Source: CALGFI01 sp036374435
Lineage (GTDB): Bacteria > Actinomycetota > UBA4738 > HRBIN12
DNA: 64,000 bases
NCBI GenBank assembly: GCA_036374435.1
Contig: DASUTU010000030.1
Location: 1 to 64,000 of the forward strand
Direction: 5' to 3'
Position numbers and translations under genes: made by a program
Notes under the pieces: generated by a model
What the model was told of the DNA's origin: nothing
The model's input: only the letters and a program-made list of their open reading frames with translations
Database searches by the model: none
In this document: piece by piece, positions 1 through 7,845 of the stretch
Layout: every line of letters begins with the position of its first letter
How positions within the stretch are numbered: position 1 is the first letter of the stretch

Positions 1-702
1 GTCGGCGGTGCGCAACAGGGTGTCGAAACGCATGTCGATCTCTGCCTGCCCCGCCGTGCCCACCTCGTGATGCTGCACCTCGATCTCGATCCCGGCCGCC
101 TCGAGGTTTGCCGTCATCTCCGAGCGCAGGTCGGTGAAGTGGTCCATCGGGCTCAGCGGGAAGTAGCCCTCCTTGTGGCGGATCTTGTAGCCGAGGTTCG
201 GGCCCTCCTCCTTGCCGGAGTTCCACTGCCCCTCGACGGAGTCGACGTAGTAGTACGAGGACCGCGCGTTCGTGTCGAAGCGCACGTCGTCGAGGATGAA
301 GAACTCCGCCTCGGGACCGAAGTAGGCAGTGTCGGCCACGCCCGTGCCGGCGAGGTGCTGCTCGGCCTTCTTGGCGATGTAGCGCGGGTCGCGCGAGTAG
401 GACTCACCCGTGACCGGGTCGTGCACGTAGCAGTTGATGTTGAGCGTGGGATGCTGGCGGAAGGGGTCGACCACCGCGGTCTCGGGGTCGGGGATCAGGA
501 TCATGTCGGATTCCTGGATCTCCTGGAACCCGCGGATCGACGAGCCGTCGAAGCCGAGCCCCTCGTCGAAGCTCGCCTCGGTCAGCTCGGCGATCGGCAC
601 GGAGAAGTGCTGCATCAGCCCCGGCAGGTCGGAGAACCGCAGATCGGCGATCTGGGCTCCCGACTCCTTCGCAAGGGCCAGGACCTCTTTGGGCGTGGTC
701 AT
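1..702 (-). CDS. glnA: Glutamine synthetase type I, N-terminal 234 residues (cut by window edge)
   Basis: ATP-dependent glutamine synthetase, which joins ammonia to glutamate in the cytoplasm and is the main route of ammonium assimilation. The visible part holds the beta-grasp domain with the motif DGSSIRGF near residues 52-59, the metal-site stretch GPEAEFF near 129-135 and the HHEVGTAGQAEI stretch near the left edge, all typical of the bacterial type I enzyme. The C-terminal half, including the adenylylation tyrosine loop, lies outside the window. The ATG at 702 follows a purine-rich ribosome site (about 704-714). A GlnR-type regulator gene lies just upstream on the same strand, which fits nitrogen control. 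Confidence 0.97.
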   Translation of the reverse strand, partial: MTTPKEVLALAKESGAQIADLRFSDLPGLMQHFSVPIAELTEASFDEGLGFDGSSIRGFQEIQESDMILIPDPETAVVDPFRQHPTLNINCYVHDPVTGESYSRDPRYIAKKAEQHLAGTGVADTAYFGPEAEFFILDDVRFDTNARSSYYYVDSVEGQWNSGKEEGPNLGYKIRHKEGYFPLSPMDHFTDLRSEMTANLEAAGIEIEVQHHEVGTAGQAEIDMRFDTLLRTAD

Positions 703-738
703 GCCGAGCTCCCCCTTTCCCCACGGGTCGACCGTCAA

Positions 739-781
739 AGGGTAGGGGGCGCAGGGCTGTGGTCGGTTTCGGCCGCGTTAA
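739..781 (-). promoter_or_regulatory. Candidate glnA promoter with GlnR half-site
   Basis: On the minus strand a TACCCT hexamer (744-739) could be the -10 element of glnA. Upstream of it, 781-766 reads TTAAC, six bases, GAAAC, which resembles one a/b half of the actinobacterial GlnR box. Its distance from the -10 suits an activator. The second half of a full box is not recognisable, so this is a weak call. Confidence 0.3.
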
Positions 782-1077
782 CTCTTCGCGCGAGCCAGGG
801 GCGCCGGTTCCCAGTCGCGGATCAGGTCGGCCAGCTTGGCGATCGCCGCCGTCGTGCCGACCATCCGGACCAGCCGCCCGAGCGGGGTGGTTCGGAAGAC
901 GGGGTGGTGCAGGATCGCGGGGGCCGCCAGCGCGAGGCCGCGAGCGGCGAAGGCCCGGAATCGTTGTCCAGAGGGCGAGGCCAGCCATGCCAGCGCGTCG
1001 TCCGCGCTGCGCTCGAGCGCGTCCTCGAGCTCACGCGCGAGACGGCGGAGGTCTCGGCCGGTCGGAAGGTCTGGCAC
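778..1077 (-). CDS. Small hypothetical protein, 99 residues
   Basis: I do not recognise a family. The protein is mostly helical by composition, with an acidic/arginine-rich N-terminal helix (RRLARELEDALERSADDAL) followed by an Ala/Leu-rich stretch that could lie against a membrane but is not a clear transmembrane segment. It lies between glnR and glnA on the same strand, starting 38 bases after the glnR stop, so it is probably co-transcribed with glnR. A GTG start at 1077 was chosen because longer readings would run back into glnR. No ribosome site is obvious. Its stop codon overlaps the proposed GlnR half-site. Confidence 0.5.
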   Translation of the reverse strand: MPDLPTGRDLRRLARELEDALERSADDALAWLASPSGQRFRAFAARGLALAAPAILHHPVFRTTPLGRLVRMVGTTAAIAKLADLIRDWEPAPLARAKS

Positions 1078-1114
1078 GTGCGCTGGGTACCCGGAACCCA
1101 GGAGGCCGAATCGC

Positions 1115-1774
1115 TCAGGCGTCCGAGGCGCGGTACCCGACGCCGCGGACGGTCTCGATGAGGCTCTCGAACTCGGGGCCAAGTTTGGCGCGGACCCGGC
1201 GGATGTGGACGTCGACGGTCCGCGTTCCGCCGTAGAAGTCGTACCCCCAGACCTCGCGCAGCAGGGTCGGGCGCGTGAACACGCGGCCGGGTCGCTCGGC
1301 CAGGTACCGAAGCAGCTCGAACTCCTTGTACGTGAGGTCCAGGGTCCGTCCCTGCACGGTCACCCGGTATGCGTCGAGGTCGAGCGTGAGCGGACCCAGG
1401 CCGATCGAGGAGGGTTCGGTGCCGCCGAGCCGACGGCGCAGCATGCCCAAGCGGAGTCGGATCTCGGCGGCGGGGGCGCCCGGCACCAGGAGCTCGTCGG
1501 CCACCTCGTCCCAGTCGAACCGCTCCAGGTCCCGGCGTTGCACCACCACGATCGCCGGCGGGGTCATCACCAGCCCGTGCAGTGCGCGCAGGACCGCATA
1601 TCCCTGGCCGGGGTTCTCCGCGGCGTCCACCACGACCATCTCGGCCCCCACCGAGAGCACCTCGGTGAGGGCGTCGGTGGCGAGCGGCCCGACCTTCGGG
1701 TCGAGCGGGAGCTCGGCCAGGGCGGGGAGCACCTCGCCGGACGAGCGATCGGTGAGCAGCAGGATCGGCGCCAC
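1115..1774 (-). CDS. glnR: GlnR-like orphan response regulator (OmpR-type winged helix)
   Basis: DNA-binding transcription factor of 219 residues. Residues 1-95 form a receiver-like fold of the degenerate GlnR kind: Asp50 in VVVDAAENP is kept, but the usual acidic phosphorylation pocket near the N-terminus is missing. Residues 120-219 are an OmpR winged helix with LDLTYKEFELLRYL and VDVHIRRVRAKLG. No sensor kinase lies nearby. In Actinomycetota such proteins act without phosphorylation to control glnA, amtB and other nitrogen genes, and the position beside glnA supports that role here. The GTG at 1774 is preferred because a TACCCT -10 lies nine bases upstream; an ATG further upstream would overlap the divergent moaD gene. 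Confidence 0.82.
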   Translation of the reverse strand: MAPILLLTDRSSGEVLPALAELPLDPKVGPLATDALTEVLSVGAEMVVVDAAENPGQGYAVLRALHGLVMTPPAIVVVQRRDLERFDWDEVADELLVPGAPAAEIRLRLGMLRRRLGGTEPSSIGLGPLTLDLDAYRVTVQGRTLDLTYKEFELLRYLAERPGRVFTRPTLLREVWGYDFYGGTRTVDVHIRRVRAKLGPEFESLIETVRGVGYRASDA

Positions 1775-1783
1775 GATCCCGCG

Positions 1784-1789
1784 AGGGTA
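1784..1789 (-). promoter_or_regulatory. -10 element of glnR, leaderless type
   Basis: TACCCT on the minus strand, nine bases before the GTG at 1774. Transcription would begin at or next to the start codon. No -35 is recognisable. Confidence 0.45.
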
Positions 1790-1826
1790 CCGGCTCGGCC
1801 GGCCCGCGGATAGCCTGTCTCCCACG

Positions 1827-2081
1827 ATGCTCATCAGGGTTCGGCTGTTCGCCGCGCTCCGGGACCTCGCCGGATCGAGCGAGGTCGACGTCGAGGCGGA
1901 GACGGTCGGCGACGTGCTCGAGGTCCTCGCCGAACGGTTCGGCGCGCGTTTCGACGCGATCGCGAGGGCCGGGTCCACCGTCGTGGACGGCGAACGCGCC
2001 ACCGCCGATACGCGCGTGCGGGACGCAGCGGAGGTGGCCCTGCTTCCCCCGGTTTCCGGGGGCGCCCACGCCGAAGCGTGA
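1827..2081 (+). CDS. MoaD/ThiS-family sulfur carrier with C-terminal tail after the Gly-Gly
   Basis: Ubiquitin-like sulfur carrier of 84 residues, probably for molybdopterin synthesis or another thiocarboxylate pathway. It has the MoaD start (IRVRLFAALRDLAG) and the family end LLPPVSGG at 72-79. In most MoaD proteins the two glycines are the last residues and receive the thiocarboxylate. Here five residues (AHAEA) follow, so a protease cut or a different role is implied. The gene is divergent from glnR, with a TAGCCT -10 at 1811-1816 ten bases before the ATG. No moaE or moeB lies in the window, so the partner is unknown. Confidence 0.72.
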   Translation: MLIRVRLFAALRDLAGSSEVDVEAETVGDVLEVLAERFGARFDAIARAGSTVVDGERATADTRVRDAAEVALLPPVSGGAHAEA

Positions 2082-2113
2082 CGTTCCCGGTTTTGTCATA
2101 CTGGCCGGGCCCG

Positions 2114-3028
2114 ATGCGCTTCCAGCGGCTCCTTCTCGTGGTCAACCCGGTCGCGCGGACCTTCTCCAAGGGCACCCTGGCGGTGATCGAGAAGGCGCTC
2201 TCCGCCGACTTCCGTCTCGAGGTGGCCGAGACCAAGGAGCGGGGGCACGCGTCCGAGCTCGCCGTCCAGGCCGTCGACGACGGGGTCGACCTGGTGGTCG
2301 TGTTCTCCGGCGACGGGACGGTGAACGAGATCGTGAACGCGCTCGCCGGGACCGAGACCGCGATGGCCGCGCTTCCGGCCGGGGCCACGAATATCTTCGT
2401 CCGCGCGCTCGGCATTCCGCTCGACCCGGTGGAGGCGACCGGCATGCTCATCGCGAAGGCCCTCGACGACGAGGCGTTCAAGCTCTCGCTCGGCGTGGCC
2501 GACGGCCATTACTTCGCCGTGAACTGCGGAGCCGGCGTGGACGCCGCGGCGATGCGCCGCCTCGACGAGAAGTTCCCAACCACCAAGGCCAGGTTCGACC
2601 GCGTCGCGTTCCGCGCGGCGGCCTGGGAGCTGCTGGTGGGATACGCCGGCCGGCGCGCCGACCTCGAGGTGCGGATCGACGACGGCGAGCCGTTGCCGTC
2701 GCTCTCGGTCATGGTCGGCCGCACCGATCCGTACACCTACTACAAGGGCCGGGGGCTTCGAGTGACGCCGGATGCGTCGCTCGACGAGGGCCTGGACGTG
2801 TTGTCGGTCCGCAAGCTCCGCCGACGCAGCGTGCCTCGGATCGCGTGGCAGGTGTTCGGCTCCGCGCGCCACGTGCACGGGCGAGACATCGACTACGTGC
2901 ACGATGCGTCTCGCGTCCTCGTCACCTCCTCGACGCCCTTCCCCGTGCAGGTGGACGGCGACTCGCTCGGCGATCATCTGCGCCTGGAGGTCGGGCTCGC
3001 CCGCGAGGTGCTCTGGGTGGTCGGTTAG
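2114..3028 (+). CDS. Diacylglycerol/lipid kinase family protein (DagK/YegS-like)
   Basis: Cytoplasmic lipid kinase of 304 residues from the DagK/LCB5 catalytic superfamily, which uses ATP to phosphorylate diacylglycerol or a related lipid. The N-terminus LLLVVNPVA, the nucleotide motif SGDGTVNEI at 65-73 and the GATNIFVRALG segment at 90-100 (family form GTxNDFAR, with Asp replaced here) are visible; the C-terminal half is the beta-rich lid. The start is uncertain: a GTG at 2078 overlaps the moaD stop, but the ATG at 2114 starts the conserved strand directly and has a CATACT -10 at 2097-2102, eleven bases upstream. Its 3' end overlaps cysH by four bases, tail to tail. Confidence 0.85.
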   Translation: MRFQRLLLVVNPVARTFSKGTLAVIEKALSADFRLEVAETKERGHASELAVQAVDDGVDLVVVFSGDGTVNEIVNALAGTETAMAALPAGATNIFVRALGIPLDPVEATGMLIAKALDDEAFKLSLGVADGHYFAVNCGAGVDAAAMRRLDEKFPTTKARFDRVAFRAAAWELLVGYAGRRADLEVRIDDGEPLPSLSVMVGRTDPYTYYKGRGLRVTPDASLDEGLDVLSVRKLRRRSVPRIAWQVFGSARHVHGRDIDYVHDASRVLVTSSTPFPVQVDGDSLGDHLRLEVGLAREVLWVVG

Positions 3029-3759
3029 CCGCCGGCCGCGCCGGCGTCCGTCTCCTGGATGCCGCACTCCCATTTCGACAGGCCCGCCCACCGGCCGGCG
3101 CGTTCTGGTTCGCCGGGGAACTGGATGCGCGTGCAGGGGGCACATCCGATCGAGGCGTAGCCGAGGTCGTAGAGCGGGTTGTGCGGGAGTTCGTGTTCCT
3201 TCAGGTAGGCCCAGGTGTCGCGCCTCGTCCACGTCGCCACCGGGTTCACCTTCACCATCCATCTCCCCGGCACCAGCTCGTACCGGTCCACGATGGGGCT
3301 TGTGGCCCGGGTCGGTGAGGAGTCCCGCCGGAACGCCGTGATCCAGGCGTCCAGGCCGCGGAGGGCCTCGAGCATCGGCCGCACCTTGTTGATGTCGCAG
3401 CAGCGGCCGGGATCGCGCTCGTACAACCGAGGCCCGAACGCCGCCGCCTGTGACTCCACGTCGTGGTCGCCGGTCAGCTCGATCACGTTGAGCCCGAGCC
3501 GTTCGGTGAGCTCGGCCTTGAACGCGAGGGTCTCGGCGAAGTGAAACCCGGTCTCCAGGAACAGGATCGGGATACGGGGGCGGACCCGGGTGGCCATGTG
3601 CATGACGCAGGTGCCTTCGGCCTGGAAGGCGGACGCCAGGGCGATGCGATCCAGGCCGAACTCCTCGAGCGCCCATCGCACGACCTGGGGCGGTTGGGCG
3701 CGCTCGAATCGATCGTTGAGGTCGCGGACGTCCTCCTCGGACAGGAGGGTTCCGGGCAC
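3025..3759 (-). CDS. cysH: Assimilatory adenylyl-sulfate (APS) reductase, iron-sulfur type
   Basis: Reduces activated sulfate to sulfite in cysteine synthesis, using thioredoxin or a similar donor. The 244-residue protein has the PAPS/APS reductase fold, the RRDSSPTR substrate loop at 144-151 and the four cysteines of a [4Fe-4S] cluster (Cys120-Cys121 and Cys206-x2-Cys209). This Cys-Cys/CxxC pattern marks APS-using enzymes rather than the PAPS form. The catalytic cysteine is Cys232 in KWECGIQ, where most relatives have His after Gly-Ile/Leu. The GTG start follows a strong CAGGAGG site (3774-3768). It is divergent from sat, which makes its APS substrate. Confidence 0.93.
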   Translation of the reverse strand: MPGTLLSEEDVRDLNDRFERAQPPQVVRWALEEFGLDRIALASAFQAEGTCVMHMATRVRPRIPILFLETGFHFAETLAFKAELTERLGLNVIELTGDHDVESQAAAFGPRLYERDPGRCCDINKVRPMLEALRGLDAWITAFRRDSSPTRATSPIVDRYELVPGRWMVKVNPVATWTRRDTWAYLKEHELPHNPLYDLGYASIGCAPCTRIQFPGEPERAGRWAGLSKWECGIQETDAGAAGG

Positions 3760-3767
3760 GAGAGCCT

Positions 3768-3793
3768 CCTGGCGGGCCGGAGCCGCAAGTATA
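3768..3793 (-). promoter_or_regulatory. cysH -10 element and ribosome binding site
   Basis: On the minus strand TATACT (3793-3788) is a near-consensus -10, followed by CAGGAGG (3774-3768) five bases... upstream region of the cysH GTG at 3759. For the divergent sat gene a TATGCT hexamer lies at 3862-3867, giving a leader of about 70 bases. Confidence 0.5.
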
Positions 3794-3941
3794 GGTGGGC
3801 CAACGGGCGGGGCCGCGCGGGCGGGCGTCCGTCGACGGGGTCCGGCACCGGCACCCCCGAGTATGCTGGGCCGGCGTTTCGCGCGGGGCGAACCCCGTTC
3901 ACCCCGCCGAGGACGCTCCCGACCCGAGAGGAACGCGCCGC

Positions 3942-5114
3942 ATGACCGACCAGACCATCGCGCCCCACGGGGGCACCCTCGTCGACCTGTTGGTATCCGA
4001 GCGCGATCGAGAGAAGCTGGCCGACGAGTCCAGACACTTCCCGAAGATCGTCGTCAGCCCGCGCGAGCTATCGGACCTGGAGATGCTGGCCGTCGGCGCC
4101 CTGTCGCCCCTCACCGGGTTCCAGGGGGAGGCCGAATACCGCTCGATCCTCGACTCGATGCACCTCGAGAGTGGGCTGGCGTGGACGATCCCCGTGACGT
4201 TGTCGCTCTCCGACGAGGAGGCTAAACGCATCGGCGGTGCCGACGCGGTCACGCTCCTCGTGGAGGAGGACGCCGAGCCCCTCGCGATCCTCGAGGTCTC
4301 CGGGGTCTTCCGGCGCGACCGCGAGAAGGAGGCCCAGACGGTTTTCGGGACGCTCGACCCGGAGCACCCAGGGGTGCGGGCGCTGCACGAGGCGGGCGAT
4401 CTGTGTGCGGCGGGCGAGCTCCGCGTGCTCCGGCTCCCCGAACACGACGACTTCCTCGAGTACCGCCTGACCCCGGCGCAGACCCGGGCCGAGTTCGCCC
4501 GGCGGGGATGGAAGACGGTGGTGGGGTTCCAGACCCGGAACCCGATCCACCGCGCCCACGAGTACATCCAGAAGTGCGCGCTCGAGATCGTGGACGGGTT
4601 GCTCGTGCACCCGCTCGTGGGGGCCACCAAAGGCGACGACGTTCCGGCCGAGGTCCGGATGCGTTGCTACGAAGCGCTCTTCGAGGGGTACTACCCGAAG
4701 GACCGCGCCATGGTCTCCGTGTTCCCCGCCGCGATGCGTTACGCCGGGCCGAAGGAGGCCATCTGGCACGCCATCGCCCGCAAGAACTACGGGTGCACCC
4801 ACTTCATCGTGGGTCGCGATCACGCGGGCGTGGGCGTCTACTACGGAACGTACGAAGCTCAGGAGATCTTCGACCGGTTCGAGCCCGGCGAGCTCGGCAT
4901 CACGCCGCTCAAGTTCGAGCACTCCTTCTACTGCGTTCGATGCGAGGGGATGGGGTCGCCGAAGACCTGCCCGCACGACGACGACGTCCGCGTGATCCTG
5001 TCGGGCACGAAGGTGCGCGAGATGTTGCGCGCCGGCGAGCGCCCGCCGATCGAGTTCAGCCGGCCGGAGGTGGCGGACATCCTGATCGACGCCATGCGGG
5101 AGCCATCGGCGTGA
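3942..5114 (+). CDS. sat: Sulfate adenylyltransferase (ATP sulfurylase), homo-oligomeric type
   Basis: Makes adenosine-5'-phosphosulfate from ATP and sulfate, the first step of sulfate assimilation. The 390-residue protein carries the catalytic motifs QTRNPIHRAHE (197-207, with the HxxH pair) and GRDHAGVG (291-298). Near the C-terminus Cys331, Cys334 and Cys343 with His345 form a likely zinc site, as in Thermus-type and other bacterial Sat enzymes. There is no fused APS kinase, which fits the APS-reductase type of the neighbour cysH: no PAPS step is needed. The ATG at 3942 follows a GAGAGGAA site. The pathway is probably assimilatory, as no dissimilatory aprAB or dsr genes are seen. Confidence 0.95.
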   Translation: MTDQTIAPHGGTLVDLLVSERDREKLADESRHFPKIVVSPRELSDLEMLAVGALSPLTGFQGEAEYRSILDSMHLESGLAWTIPVTLSLSDEEAKRIGGADAVTLLVEEDAEPLAILEVSGVFRRDREKEAQTVFGTLDPEHPGVRALHEAGDLCAAGELRVLRLPEHDDFLEYRLTPAQTRAEFARRGWKTVVGFQTRNPIHRAHEYIQKCALEIVDGLLVHPLVGATKGDDVPAEVRMRCYEALFEGYYPKDRAMVSVFPAAMRYAGPKEAIWHAIARKNYGCTHFIVGRDHAGVGVYYGTYEAQEIFDRFEPGELGITPLKFEHSFYCVRCEGMGSPKTCPHDDDVRVILSGTKVREMLRAGERPPIEFSRPEVADILIDAMREPSA

Positions 5115-5267
5115 GCGGGGGCAGGTTGACGTTCCACGCACCGCCAGCTTGCTGGACCGGGAGCAGCGTGTTCGATACGCTCCGGGGCGCTTGAGACGCG
5201 GGCCCGCGCCCGCGGGGAGGCCGTCACGAACGACCGCCGAACGAGGTTACGTATCGCGCTCGCCCTG

Positions 5268-6245
5268 ATGATGGTGGTGGGCGCCCTCGCGCTCTCCCCG
5301 GCGAACGCCGGGACCAAGGACGACCTCGACGAGGCCAAGGCCGATCTGGCCGCGATCGAGGCCGACCTCGACGCGGCCACGGCCGAGTGGCAGCGGGCCA
5401 TCTTCGAGCTCGACCGGACCCGCGCGCAGATCGCCGAGACCCGCGCACGGATCGGCGGCCTCGAGCAGCGGGTGGAGCGGATCGAACGCCGCCTGACCCG
5501 CCGCGCGGTGATCGCGTTCACGAGCGGTCCCGCGAGCACGATCGACATCCTGTTGTCCTCGGCCACGGTGACCGAGTTCTCCGACCGGCTGGAGTTCCTC
5601 GGGAGCATGACCCAGGGCGATGTCGACCTCGCGCTCGAGCACCAGAACGCCCAGGAGGCGCTGCGGCGGGAGCGCGACGACCTGAAGGGCCTGTCGGAGC
5701 AGCAGGCCCGAGAGGTGGGCGTCCTCAACGCCGCCCGCGAGCGCATCGACGACCGGCTCGCCGCCATCACGGCGCGCGTGAACGAGCTCACCGAGAAGCT
5801 CAAAGAGGAGCAGGCGGCGGCCAAGCAGCTGGTGGTGCTCGGCCAGCGGACCGCACCCGGCTCCGCGATCCAGAAGTGCCCGGTGGCCGGCCCCAACTCG
5901 TTCGTCGACTCGTTCGGCTGGCCCCGGGTCGGCCACATGCATCAGGGCATCGACCTGATCGCGCCGTTCGGCACGCCGATCGTGGCGGCCCACTCCGGCA
6001 CGGCCTCCTTCAGCTCGAGCAGCTCGGGCGGCCTCCAGGCCTACGTCAGGACGAGCGGCGGGACGTTCACCTTCTACGCGCACCTGTCGAGCTACGGGGC
6101 CGGCGGCAGCGTTTCGGCCGGCACGGTGATCGGGTACGTGGGCAGCACCGGCAATGCCGGGAGCACCAACCACCTCCATTTCGAGTACCACCCCGGCGGC
6201 GGCGCGGCGGTGAACCCGTACCAGATGCTCCGCGCCGTCTGCTGA
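5268..6245 (+). CDS. Secreted coiled-coil M23 peptidoglycan endopeptidase
   Basis: Envelope murein hydrolase of the LytM/M23 zinc family, 325 residues. A short hydrophobic signal (MVVGALALSPANA) is followed by two long helices, about 17-80 and 118-190, with coiled-coil heptads as in EnvC/RipA-like proteins, then the catalytic domain at 205-325. Zinc ligands are seen in HQGID (His225, Asp229) and HLH (302-304), with His272 in FYAHL. The ATG at 5268 has no clear ribosome site. The codons just upstream would add an arginine-rich n-region, but no usual start codon exists there, so the start is uncertain. It may help in cell separation, with the helices regulating the active site. Confidence 0.85.
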   Translation: MMVVGALALSPANAGTKDDLDEAKADLAAIEADLDAATAEWQRAIFELDRTRAQIAETRARIGGLEQRVERIERRLTRRAVIAFTSGPASTIDILLSSATVTEFSDRLEFLGSMTQGDVDLALEHQNAQEALRRERDDLKGLSEQQAREVGVLNAARERIDDRLAAITARVNELTEKLKEEQAAAKQLVVLGQRTAPGSAIQKCPVAGPNSFVDSFGWPRVGHMHQGIDLIAPFGTPIVAAHSGTASFSSSSSGGLQAYVRTSGGTFTFYAHLSSYGAGGSVSAGTVIGYVGSTGNAGSTNHLHFEYHPGGGAAVNPYQMLRAVC

Positions 6246-6279
6246 TCCGCTCCGCCGGGAGCGCGCTACGATGCGGTCG

Positions 6280-6297
6280 ATGCGGGAGCGCGTATGA
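6280..6297 (+). CDS. Possible five-codon leader ORF overlapping the RsiG-like gene
   Basis: ATG-CGG-GAG-CGC-GTA-TGA encodes MRERV and its stop overlaps the next start codon in an ATGA. A TACGAT -10 lies at 6267-6272, seven bases before the ATG, the leaderless spacing seen elsewhere in this window. If translated, it would deliver ribosomes to the downstream gene, which has no strong ribosome site. This is an inference from sequence alone. Confidence 0.35.
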   Translation: MRERV

Positions 6298-6821
6298 CCG
6301 AGCAGGGCCATCGCCGGATCGACCGGATCCGCGATCCGCGTTACGCCGAGGGCCTGGACGCCCTGACGCTGGAGGAGCTCCGGCGCCGCCGCGACGAATG
6401 CCTGGCCGAACGCGAGTACCTGTCCCTCCTGCGCCGCCTGGTCCAGGGCCGCGCCGAGATCCTCAAGGCCGAGATCGAGCGTCGGGGCGGCCGGACCGAC
6501 CAGGGCCCGCTGGTGGAACGGCTCGCCGAGATCCTCGGGGCCGAACCCTCCGGCCCGTCCCGGGGCGAGGCGGTGCGGATCGGCCTCCCGGAGGAGGAGA
6601 TGTCGCTCGCCCGGCGACGGGTCGAACGCGTCGTGGCCGACGCCGGCCTGTCGGATCCGGGGGCGCTCGACGACGCCCGACTGGCGGCGGCCGTCGACGT
6701 GCTGGCCCGCGAGGAGCGGCAGGTCTCGCAGGACCGGGGGGACGTCCTGGCCGTCTTGGACACGGTCCAGGACGAGCTGAAGCGCCGCTACAAGGAGGAC
6801 CCCTCGCTGGTCCTGGGCTGA
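6294..6821 (+). CDS. RsiG-like protein, putative c-di-GMP-responsive anti-sigma factor
   Basis: Cytoplasmic helical protein of 175 residues resembling RsiG, the anti-sigma factor of WhiG that binds cyclic-di-GMP through two copies of E-x3-S-x2-R-x3-Q-x3-D. The helical stretch EYLSLLRRLVQGRAEILKAE (41-60) is very typical. In that first copy Ser44, Arg47 and Gln51 are kept, Asp is replaced by Glu55, and the expected Glu position holds Arg40. The second copy (141-156) keeps Glu141, Ser145, Arg148 and Asp156 but has Leu152 for Gln. The sites are therefore imperfect and ligand binding is unproven. The HD-GYP gene next door supports a link to cyclic-di-GMP. No WhiG gene lies in the window. Confidence 0.6.
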   Translation: MTEQGHRRIDRIRDPRYAEGLDALTLEELRRRRDECLAEREYLSLLRRLVQGRAEILKAEIERRGGRTDQGPLVERLAEILGAEPSGPSRGEAVRIGLPEEEMSLARRRVERVVADAGLSDPGALDDARLAAAVDVLAREERQVSQDRGDVLAVLDTVQDELKRRYKEDPSLVLG

Positions 6822-7044
6822 CCGCGCCCCGACCAGCACGCTTGCACCCGGCCGAACGTGTCCCGGCCGTGCCCGCGTCCCTCGATCCGGGGACCCCTGA
6901 GCAGGCCGGTCGTGGGATGCCTCGAACGGTAACGGGGGATGGCCCCATCCGAGGAGCATTTGGGCCCGGCGGCCGATGGCGGGGGTGGGGTGAAGTCGCC
7001 ACGCTGTGTCCGCTCGGCGCGAACACCGCGCCGCGCGGTCCAAG

Positions 7045-7818
7045 ATGGAGCAGACGACCACCTTCCACGGCTCGAACGGGTCCCGCGAGGATCCCGAGCT
7101 CCTCGCGGTCCACGAGCAGCTCATCGTGTTCGCGCGGGAGATCGGCGAGCTCTACCGGCTCGAGCGGTCCCGAAGCGCCGAGCTCCGCAGGGTCCTGGAC
7201 AGCCTCCAGGACAGCTACCTGGCCACGATGAAGTCCCTCGCCCAGGTGATCGAGGCGAAGGACCGCACCACTCGAGGTCACCTGGACCGCACCCAGGCGT
7301 ACGGGTTGGCGCTGGCCCGGCGGGTCGCCCCCGAGCTGCTGATGTCCCCAACGCTCGGCTACGGCTTCTTCCTCCACGACATCGGCAAGGTCGGCGTCCC
7401 CGAGCACATCCTGTGCAAGGAGGGGCCGCTGTCGGGCTCGGAGTGGGAGGTCATGCGGAGCCATCCGCTCGTCGGGGCGCAGATCGTGGCCCCCATCACG
7501 TTCCTGACCGACACGGTGGACCTCATCCGGCACCATCACGAGCGATTCGACGGCAGCGGGTATCCGGACGGGCTCCGGGGAGGCGACATCCCGCTCAGCG
7601 CCCGGATCTTCTCGATCGCCGACTCGTTCGACGCGATGACCAGCGACCGTCCCTACCGCGGACCGATGGGCCCCGAGCGCGCCCTGGTCGAGGTCCGGGC
7701 GGGCTCGGGGAGCCAGTTCGATCCCCAGATCGTCCGCGTGTTCGTCGAGATGATCGAGCAGGGCCCGGCCGAGGACGACGACGAGGACTTCGCCAGGGCC
7801 CTCGCCCTCGCCGTCTGA
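7045..7818 (+). CDS. HD-GYP domain protein, putative cyclic-di-GMP phosphodiesterase
   Basis: Probably hydrolyses cyclic-di-GMP. The 257-residue cytoplasmic protein has a helical N-terminal region (about 15-70) that could dimerise, then a complete HD-GYP domain: HDIGKVGVPEHI (111-122), SHPLVGA (139-145), HHHERFDGSGYPDGL (163-177, the GYP signature) and DSFDAMTSDRPYR (193-205). All metal-binding His/Asp positions appear present. No receiver or sensor domain precedes it. The ATG at 7045 is used; a GTG at 7006 in the same frame is an alternative. It follows the RsiG-like gene by 223 bases, a gap with only a small hairpin (6937-6950). Confidence 0.85.
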   Translation: MEQTTTFHGSNGSREDPELLAVHEQLIVFAREIGELYRLERSRSAELRRVLDSLQDSYLATMKSLAQVIEAKDRTTRGHLDRTQAYGLALARRVAPELLMSPTLGYGFFLHDIGKVGVPEHILCKEGPLSGSEWEVMRSHPLVGAQIVAPITFLTDTVDLIRHHHERFDGSGYPDGLRGGDIPLSARIFSIADSFDAMTSDRPYRGPMGPERALVEVRAGSGSQFDPQIVRVFVEMIEQGPAEDDDEDFARALALAV

Positions 7819-7831
7819 GTCGCCGCTCGCG

Positions 7832-7837
7832 TACGCT
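7832..7837 (+). promoter_or_regulatory. -10 element of the asparaginase gene, leaderless type
   Basis: TACGCT ends eight bases before the ATG at 7846, so the transcript would start at or beside the initiation codon. No -35 is evident. Confidence 0.45.
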
Positions 7838-7845
7838 TCCGCCCG

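Noticed and set aside
2096..3676. Minus-strand frame opposite the lipid kinase and in another frame of cysH
   Set aside because: The product is Arg/Gly/Pro-rich with no family; both real genes have clear motifs.
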